From Candidatus Faecalibacterium intestinigallinarum (lineage in GTDB: Bacteria > Bacillota > Clostridia > Oscillospirales > Ruminococcaceae): a stretch of 64,000 bases of DNA. The stretch's first letter is position 1, and each line of letters opens with the position of its first letter. Both the position numbers and the translations under genes were made by a program. The DNA lies in the NCBI GenBank assembly GCA_019113345.1, contig DXHQ01000078.1, positions 1 to 64,000 of the forward strand. Reading direction: 5' to 3'. A model generated the notes under the pieces. That model was not told where the DNA came from. It did not search any database and saw only the letters and a program-made list of their open reading frames with translations. This document shows, one piece after another, positions 58,903 to 64,000 of the stretch.

Positions 58903-59720
58903 AACTGGAATCCACCCTGGTCCTCTGCGACCTGGACGCCCTGATGCTGGGCCCCGACGGCAACCTGACCCAGGTGCTGCGGGACGTGCTGCAGCTGTTC
59001 ACGGCGCGGGGCGGCCGGCTGACCGTCTTTTCCCAAAAGACGCCCAAGGCGGTGCGGGCCATTCTGGGCAGCGTGCCGCTGGCGGCGCCCGCCCTGCTCT
59101 GCGGGGGGACGCTGGTCTACAGCTTTTCGGCCGGCAGCGGCCAGCCGATGGGCAGCTTTGCCGCGCTGGGGGACGGCTTTCTGGCCAAGCTCCCGGCGGC
59201 CCCCGGCATCGGCATCGCCCTGCAGATGAAGGACGGCGCGACCCGGGTGGTGCGGATGAACCACGCCCTGGAGCGCCGTCTCCGCCGGGAGTGGACCCCC
59301 TATCTGCTGGCCCAGCCCGAGGGGGTGCTGTGCGGGGACGTGCTGCGCGTGCTGCTGTATCAGGACGCCAGGACCATCCCCGCTTTGCAGACCTTTGAAA
59401 AGGCGCTGGAAGAGAGCGGCGCCCCCGTCCGGCAGGAGCGGCTTGCCATCGACTGCCTGGCGCTGACCCCCGGGGACGTCAGCATGGGGGCGGCCTTCAG
59501 TGCGGTCTGCGCCGCGGCCCTGCTCTCGCCCGAAAAGGTCGCGATCCTGGCCGGCAGCGCCCCGATGGTCGAGCTGATGCGGCTGGCCGGGCAGAGCGCC
59601 GCCGCCTTCGACGCCCCCGCCGAGGTGCGCCTTGCGGCCGGACAGACCACCTTCTGCCGCGCTTCGGAAGGGGCGGCGGCCGAGTATCTCTATCAGCTGG
59701 TGCGGAACAGCGGGCGGTAA
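58899..59720 (+). CDS. Degenerate HAD-superfamily protein
   Basis: A 273-residue protein resembling Cof-type HAD phosphatases. Motif I is CDLDALM (Asp11, Asp13), keeping both acids but not the usual DGTL; the helical cap region follows; motif IV reads GDVSMG where GDxxND is expected, so the last metal ligand is missing. Catalysis may be weak or lost. TTG start at 58899 overlaps the rluD stop and has AAGGAGGGG seven bases upstream. No substrate can be proposed. Confidence 0.68.
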   Translation: MKLESTLVLCDLDALMLGPDGNLTQVLRDVLQLFTARGGRLTVFSQKTPKAVRAILGSVPLAAPALLCGGTLVYSFSAGSGQPMGSFAALGDGFLAKLPAAPGIGIALQMKDGATRVVRMNHALERRLRREWTPYLLAQPEGVLCGDVLRVLLYQDARTIPALQTFEKALEESGAPVRQERLAIDCLALTPGDVSMGAAFSAVCAAALLSPEKVAILAGSAPMVELMRLAGQSAAAFDAPAEVRLAAGQTTFCRASEGAAAEYLYQLVRNSGR

Positions 59721-59765
59721 AAGGCCGCGCAGGCCGGCAGGCGGGTAAAATTCCTGTAAAAAGTT

Positions 59766-59797
59766 CTCCGCACCCGGTGCGGAGGGCTTTCTTTTTT
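59766..59797 (+). terminator. Terminator-like hairpin just before the HhH-ppk genes
   Basis: CTCCGCACC (59766-59774) pairs with GGTGCGGAG (59776-59784), followed by GGCTTTCTTTTTT. The next gene starts 18 bases later with no space for a promoter, so it may act as an attenuator or readthrough point. Confidence 0.7.
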
Positions 59798-59814
59798 GGG
59801 GAGGATACAGTACA

Positions 59815-60192
59815 ATGATAGGGAAGATCCTCGACAGGCGGGAGCTGGCCTTTCTGGCCCTGTCGGCCGCGGCGGCGGTTCTGTTCGCCGTCCTGGCGCT
59901 GAACGGCACCGCCCCGCTGCGCCCGCCCGAAGGGACAGGCGCGGCCGTCCCTGCCGCCGGCACCCTGCTGGATGCGGCGCGGGTGGACCTGAACACCGCC
60001 GGGCTGGACGCGCTGTGCACCCTGCCCGGCATCGGGGAAAAGCGAGCCCGGGCCATCCTGGCCGACCGCGCGGCCAACGGTCCCTACGCCCGGGTCGAGG
60101 ACGTGACGCGGGTAAGCGGAATTACCCAACATACCATCGAGGACTGGGGCTCCATCGCCTATGTGAGCGGCTCCGGGCCGGAAGGGGAATGA
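59815..60192 (+). CDS. ComEA-like helix-hairpin-helix protein
   Basis: A 125-residue membrane-anchored DNA-binding protein. One N-terminal helix (residues ~11-31, ELAFLALSAAAAVLFAVLAL), a short linker, then a ComEA-type HhH domain: VDLNTAGLDALCTLPGIGEKRARAILADRAANGPYARVEDVTRVSGI. ComEA binds DNA outside the cell during uptake; this protein is shorter and lacks the N-terminal oligomerisation domain. GGGGAGG precedes the ATG. It is seven bases upstream of ppk, an unusual partner. Confidence 0.85.
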   Translation: MIGKILDRRELAFLALSAAAAVLFAVLALNGTAPLRPPEGTGAAVPAAGTLLDAARVDLNTAGLDALCTLPGIGEKRARAILADRAANGPYARVEDVTRVSGITQHTIEDWGSIAYVSGSGPEGE

Positions 60193-60198
60193 GGAACG

Positions 60199-62544
60199 AT
60201 GAAGGAAGAAAGCATTTTTATCAACCGGGAGCTCAGCTGGCTGGACTTCAACCAGCGGGTCCTGGTGCTGGGCAAGGACAAAAACGTCCCCCTGGCCGAG
60301 CAGCTCAAGTTTTTGGCAATCTACGGGTCCAACCTGGACGAGTTTTTCATGGTGCGGGTGGGTTCTTTGCAGGAGCGGGCCAACCTCAAGGGCAAAAAGG
60401 AAAAGCCCGAGAACAAGACCAACATGACGGCCGAGGAGCAGCTGAACGCCATCATGCCCAAGACGGCCGAGCTGCAGGCGGACTGCGACAAATACTACCA
60501 CAAGGCCCTCGAGGCGCTGGCCGAGCACGGCTACCGCAAGGTCAACTTTGACAAGATCGGCAAGGAAGAGGAGCGGTTCTGGAAAAAGTATTTCCAGAGC
60601 GAGCTGTTCCCCATCCTCAGCCCCCAGATCGTCGACAACCGCCACCCCTTCCCGTTTCTGCGCAACGAGGAGATCTACCTCGGCGTTCTGCTCAAGGACA
60701 AGAAAGAGGGGGAGCTGAGCCTGGGCATCATCCCCATCTCCAGCCAGATGGAGCGGCTGTGCTTTTTCAAGCGGGACGGCGAGACCCTCTTCGCCCTGAC
60801 CGAGGAGCTGGTCTACCACTATGTGGGGATGGTCTTTGCCAAGGAGAGCATCGTGGAAAAATGCCTGTTCCGGGTCACCCGCAACGCCGACATCGACGTC
60901 AAAGAGGGGATGATGGACCATGACATCGACTATCGCGAGATCATGACCGAGCTGCTCAAGCGCCGCCGCAAGCTGGCGGCCGTCCGGCTGCAGGTTACCC
61001 CCGGCCCCGCGCCCGAGATCGTCAAGATGCTCTGCGCCCGGCTGGAGCTGAGCCACCGCCGGGTCTTTGAGCAGAAGAGCCCGCTGGACCTGAGCTTTTT
61101 CTACAAGCTGGACAGCCGGATGGAAAAGGACGGCCACAGCGAGCTGTTCTATTCACCGGCCCGGCCCATGATGCCGCCCCTCCACTACAGCCTGACCGAG
61201 GAGGTCCAGAAGCACGACGTCCTGCTCTACTATCCCTACCAGTCCATCCGGCCCTTCATCCTGATGCTGAAGAAGGCCGCCCGCGACCCCGACGTCATCT
61301 CGATCAAGATGACCCTCTACCGGCTGGCGCGGGAGTCCCAGATCGTGCAGGCTCTGGTGGACGCCGCCGAAAACGGCAAGGAAGTGGTGGCCCTGGTCGA
61401 ATTGCGGGCCCGCTTTGACGAGCAGAACAACATCGACTGGTCCAAGCAGCTGGAAGAGGCCGGCTGCACGGTGGTCTACGGCTTTGACGACTACAAGGTC
61501 CACTCCAAGCTGACCCTCATCACCCGCAAAAACGCCGGGGGCTACTCCTACATCACCCAGATCGGCACCGGCAACTACAACGAAAAGACCAGCGAGCTGT
61601 ACACCGACCTGTCCTTCATCACCTCCGACCCCGACATCGGCGAGGAGGCGGCGGGCGTCTTCCAGAATCTGGCCGTCCAGAAGCTGACCGAGGAGACCGA
61701 CCAGATGCTGGTGGCGCCGCTGCGGTTCAAGAGCGTCCTGCTGGACGAGATGGACCGGGTGATCGAGGCCGCCCGTCTGGGCCGCCCCGCCTCCATGATC
61801 CTGAAAAACAACTCGATCAGCGACCGGGACATTATCCTCAAGCTGGAAGAGGCCAGCTGCGCCGGGGTCCGGATCGACATGATCGTCCGCGGCATCTGCT
61901 GCGTGCGGGCCGGCGTTCCCGGCAAGACCGAGAACCTGCACATCCGCAGCATCGTCGGCCGCTATCTCGAGCACGCCCGGATCTACAGCTTTGACGACGG
62001 GCGGGAAAAGCGGATCTATATCGCCTCGGGCGACTTCCTCACCCGCAACACCGAGTGCCGGGTGGAGGTAGGCGTCCGCATCAAGGACCCGGCCCTGGTC
62101 CAGAAGCTGACCGATATCCTCGAGATGCAGCTGGCCGACAACGTCAACGCCCGCGAGATGGGCCCAGACGGCAGCTACCAGAAGGTCAAGCCCGCCCCCG
62201 GCGAGCCCCTTGTCAACAGCCAGATGGGGATGTACGAGCTGTTCCGGGGGGACTGGACCCGCGGCGCGGCCGCCCCGGCTGAGCCGGCGCCCGCCCCGCA
62301 GCCCGCCCCCGAGACGGCCGAAGCCGTCCCGGCAGAGCCTGCCCCGACGGCCGAAGCCCCGGCAGAACCCGCTGCGCCCGCCGCAGAGGCGGCTGCCCCC
62401 GCGCCGCAGCCCGCCCCGGCTCCCGTGAAGGAGCCGGACGCCCTGGCAGGCGAGCCCGCCGAGACGGTCGTGGTGGTCAAGGACCAGCCCCAGGGCCTCT
62501 TTGCACGGCTGCGCCGGAGCCTGTTCGGGCGCAAACGCCGGTAA
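60199..62544 (+). CDS. ppk1: Polyphosphate kinase 1 with a C-terminal extension
   Basis: Makes inorganic polyphosphate from ATP. The 781-residue product covers the N-terminal domain (INRELSWLDFNQRVLVLG), head domain, and catalytic domains with the autophosphorylated His in YKVHSKLTLITRK and the second His in YLEHARIYSF. Known PPK1 proteins end near residue ~690. Here ~90 residues are added: an Ala/Pro/Glu low-complexity stretch, then VVVVKDQPQGLFARLRRSL and a basic end FGRKRR. The tail could contact membrane or nucleic acid (inference). GGGGAATGAGG precedes the ATG. Confidence 0.95.
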   Translation: MKEESIFINRELSWLDFNQRVLVLGKDKNVPLAEQLKFLAIYGSNLDEFFMVRVGSLQERANLKGKKEKPENKTNMTAEEQLNAIMPKTAELQADCDKYYHKALEALAEHGYRKVNFDKIGKEEERFWKKYFQSELFPILSPQIVDNRHPFPFLRNEEIYLGVLLKDKKEGELSLGIIPISSQMERLCFFKRDGETLFALTEELVYHYVGMVFAKESIVEKCLFRVTRNADIDVKEGMMDHDIDYREIMTELLKRRRKLAAVRLQVTPGPAPEIVKMLCARLELSHRRVFEQKSPLDLSFFYKLDSRMEKDGHSELFYSPARPMMPPLHYSLTEEVQKHDVLLYYPYQSIRPFILMLKKAARDPDVISIKMTLYRLARESQIVQALVDAAENGKEVVALVELRARFDEQNNIDWSKQLEEAGCTVVYGFDDYKVHSKLTLITRKNAGGYSYITQIGTGNYNEKTSELYTDLSFITSDPDIGEEAAGVFQNLAVQKLTEETDQMLVAPLRFKSVLLDEMDRVIEAARLGRPASMILKNNSISDRDIILKLEEASCAGVRIDMIVRGICCVRAGVPGKTENLHIRSIVGRYLEHARIYSFDDGREKRIYIASGDFLTRNTECRVEVGVRIKDPALVQKLTDILEMQLADNVNAREMGPDGSYQKVKPAPGEPLVNSQMGMYELFRGDWTRGAAAPAEPAPAPQPAPETAEAVPAEPAPTAEAPAEPAAPAAEAAAPAPQPAPAPVKEPDALAGEPAETVVVVKDQPQGLFARLRRSLFGRKRR

Positions 62545-62599
62545 AGGCATGAAGGACCCGCCGCGCGCATAGAATGTTCCCAGAAAAGGGGGCAGTCCG

Positions 62600-63211
62600 G
62601 TGCAGGCGAGGCGGATCAAACGAATCGGAACAAAACGGACAGCCCGCTGGGGGGCTGCCGGGCGCAGAACAAAACGCCTGGCGGCCCTGCTGTGCGGGCT
62701 GCTCTGCTGTGCGGGGGCGGGGCTTGCCCTGCGGGCCTGCGCCGGCCCCGACGCCCCGGCGGAGTGCAGTCTGGAACGGCTGCGCCCGGCGGCGGAAGCG
62801 GTCTTTCCGCTGGGGACAAGCGGCTGGAGCCTCTCGTCGGGGTACGGCTGGCGGGCCGACCCCCTGGCCGAGAACGGCCCCGGGGAGGAGGAAGAAGCCT
62901 TCCACAAAGGGGTGGACCTGGCCTGCGCCGAGGGCACGCCGGTCCTGGCCGCGATGGACGGGGTGGTCCTGACGGCGGGGCGGAGCGGCAGCTACGGCCT
63001 GTACATCCGCCTTTGTCATCCCGACGGGGTCGAGACCCTCTACGCCCATTTGCAGTACCTCTTTGCCCGGCCGGGCGAGGTGGTGCGGGCGGGGCAGCTG
63101 CTGGGCACTGCCGGGCAGACCGGCCGGGCCACCGGGCCCCACCTCCACTTTGAACTGCTGGAAAAGGCCGTCCGCTGCGACCCCTCGGCCCTGCTGGGTC
63201 TGCCGGCATGA
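62600..63211 (+). CDS. LytM/M23 family peptidase, SpoIVFA-like
   Basis: A 203-residue membrane-anchored protein. A very basic N-terminus precedes a hydrophobic helix (~29-47). The C-terminal LytM domain keeps metal and catalytic residues: His102-x3-Asp106 (FHKGVDLA), His150 (LYAHL), and His181-x-His183 (PHLHFEL). It overlaps, by four bases (ATGA), an M50 protease gene, the arrangement of spoIVFA-spoIVFB. The full motif means it may be an active endopeptidase rather than a degenerate SpoIVFA. GTG start at 62600 with AAAAGGGGG upstream. Confidence 0.85.
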   Translation: MQARRIKRIGTKRTARWGAAGRRTKRLAALLCGLLCCAGAGLALRACAGPDAPAECSLERLRPAAEAVFPLGTSGWSLSSGYGWRADPLAENGPGEEEEAFHKGVDLACAEGTPVLAAMDGVVLTAGRSGSYGLYIRLCHPDGVETLYAHLQYLFARPGEVVRAGQLLGTAGQTGRATGPHLHFELLEKAVRCDPSALLGLPA

Positions 63212-63699
63212 GAGGGCGGGGCCCGGCCTTCCCGCGGCGGGTGCGGGCGGGGAAGTTCGTTTTCCGTGACCCCCTGTGCACCTGCGCGCTGCTGTACATC
63301 CTGCTCTACTTTGACGGCAGCGGCTTTCTGCGGCTGGGGCTGCTGGCGGCAGCTTTGCACGAGTGCGGGCATATAGCGGTCTTTTGGCTGCTGTTCCGCC
63401 GGCTGCCGGTGGTGGAGGTGACCATGACCGGCTTTTGTATGCGGACGGCCGGGCTGCGGCTTTCGCCGGGGCGGCGGTTCTGGCTGGCCGCGGCCGGCCC
63501 GGGGATGAACGCCCTGCTGGCCGCCGTCTGGTGCGCCCGGGTGTCGGCCCGGCTGACGGTAGGGGACGCGGCTTTTCTGGCGGCCAACGTCCTGACCGGA
63601 GTGTTCAACCTGCTGCCCGTCCCGCCTTTGGACGGCGCGCAGATGCTGGGCGCCGGCTGGGAAGCCCTCACGAAAAAATTGCAATCTGCCCCGAAATAG
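63208..63699 (+). CDS. M50 site-2 membrane protease, SpoIVFB-like
   Basis: Intramembrane zinc metalloprotease of 163 residues with about four helices. Zinc ligands: HECGH (residues 51-55, HExxH type) and the Asp of the third motif NLLPVPPLDGAQ (Asp142). It lacks the CBS domain that SpoIVFB has (normal length ~290), so it is a minimal version. It overlaps the LytM gene. In Bacillus, SpoIVFB cleaves pro-sigma-K; here the target is unknown and no sporulation sigma gene is in the window. Confidence 0.85.
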   Translation: MRGRGPAFPRRVRAGKFVFRDPLCTCALLYILLYFDGSGFLRLGLLAAALHECGHIAVFWLLFRRLPVVEVTMTGFCMRTAGLRLSPGRRFWLAAAGPGMNALLAAVWCARVSARLTVGDAAFLAANVLTGVFNLLPVPPLDGAQMLGAGWEALTKKLQSAPK

Positions 63700-63707
63700 G
63701 GTACAAT
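63679..63707 (+). promoter_or_regulatory. Promoter of the radical-SAM gene
   Basis: TTGCAA (63679-63684), 17 bases, TACAAT (63702-63707), beginning inside the 3' end of the M50 gene. Confidence 0.75.
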
Positions 63708-63739
63708 AGGAAGCACAAAAAACCATTTGGGAGGAACCG

Positions 63740-64000
63740 ATGATCGACCAGGATTTGAAAAGCCGGCAGGGCGCGGCCCAAAAGCCGGCCTATGGCATCA
63801 GCCCCAGGCTGAAGGAGGCCCTGAGCCATGTCCAGAAGCCGGGCCGTTATACCGGCGGCGAGCCGGGCAGCGTTTACAAGGAGAAGGACAAGGTGGACGT
63901 CCGCTTTGCCTTCTGCTTCCCCGATACCTACGAGGTGGGTATGTCCTTTTTGGGGGAGAAGATCCTCTACGAGCTTTTGAACCAGCACGAGAACTGGTGG
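63740..64000 (+). CDS. Radical-SAM/B12-binding family protein, N-terminal part
   Basis: The first 87 codons of a gene that runs off the window. The segment VQKPGRYTGGEPGSVYKEKDKVDVRFAFCFPDTYEVGMS is typical of the TIGR03960-type radical-SAM proteins found next to a TIGR03936 protein, RNase G and rplU-obgE in Clostridia. GGGAGG precedes the ATG and a strong promoter is upstream. The radical-SAM cluster itself is beyond the window end. Confidence 0.85.
   Translation, partial: MIDQDLKSRQGAAQKPAYGISPRLKEALSHVQKPGRYTGGEPGSVYKEKDKVDVRFAFCFPDTYEVGMSFLGEKILYELLNQHENWW

Overview
This window looks like chromosome of a high-GC (roughly 60-65%) Gram-positive gut-type Clostridia, most likely Oscillospiraceae/Ruminococcaceae in the Faecalibacterium-Subdoligranulum-Gemmiger neighbourhood. 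That placement is inferred from gene content and order: miaB, a ymcA/ricA-like gene, mutS, mutL, miaA, then sepF-ylmH-divIVA-ileS-lspA-rluD. Strong AGGAGG ribosome binding sites, frequent TTG/GTG starts, sigma-A-type promoters, U-tailed terminators and the rpsF-ssb-rpsR operon also fit. No 16S gene is present, so the genus is not proven.

Layout. 1-6.3 kb: phosphate acetyltransferase (minus), an AzlC/AzlD amino-acid exporter pair with an HD-domain protein, an AraC regulator, an AI-2E/PerM-type membrane protein and a family 4 uracil-DNA glycosylase. 6.4-12.1 kb: a P-loop ATPase co-oriented with a PD-(D/E)XK-Rad3/XPD helicase fusion, an RluA-type pseudouridine synthase, and a cysteine-rich FMN alpha-hydroxy-acid oxidase. 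12.3-13.7 kb: tRNA-Ser(GGA), a small secreted Cys/His/Gly-rich protein, and a membrane-anchored XRE regulator with a zinc ribbon. 13.9-23.0 kb: a fructan/sucrose locus (two LplB/LplC-type permeases, binding lipoprotein, GH32, fructokinase) divergent from a LacI regulator and two membrane-protein genes, with four near-identical operators between the two arms. 23.1-24.6 kb: a lower-GC island with an alkyltransferase-like protein that lacks the active cysteine and an SDR oxidoreductase. 24.7-27.3 kb: a divergent LysR/MATE pair. 27.3-32.0 kb: a lipoprotein, RlmD/RumA-type methyltransferase, and an AraC regulator divergent from galactokinase. 32.0-37.2 kb: GNAT and Sel1-repeat proteins, the rpsF-ssb-rpsR operon, galU, a RING/zinc-ribbon membrane protein and a YkgJ-type cysteine-cluster protein. 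37.3-40.3 kb: a three-gene ABC importer of the TrpXYZ/ABC_sub_bind type behind two tandem palindromes. 40.3-43.2 kb: a GlsB/YeaQ protein, endonuclease III, RarA and a Fur-family regulator.

43.2-64.0 kb is a long plus-strand housekeeping run: tRNA A37 modification (miaB, miaA) wrapped around mismatch repair (mutS, mutL), then cell-division genes (sepF, ylmH, divIVA), ileS, lspA, rluD, a degenerate HAD protein, a helix-hairpin-helix protein, polyphosphate kinase with an unusual tail, a LytM/M23 plus M50 protease pair resembling SpoIVFA-SpoIVFB, and the start of a radical-SAM protein that runs off the window.

Most of the window is ordinary. The parts most worth a second look are the four-operator fructan control region, the tandem palindromes before the ABC importer, the hairpin that sequesters the ribosome binding site of the ATPase upstream of the nuclease-helicase, the RicA-like protein with a four-cysteine tail, the alkyltransferase-like/SDR island, the small D-x-D-x-D-G-x-C-D secreted protein, and terminator-like hairpins abutting the start sites of lspA and the ppk operon. 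No CRISPR array, insertion sequence, prophage, integrase or rRNA gene was seen.
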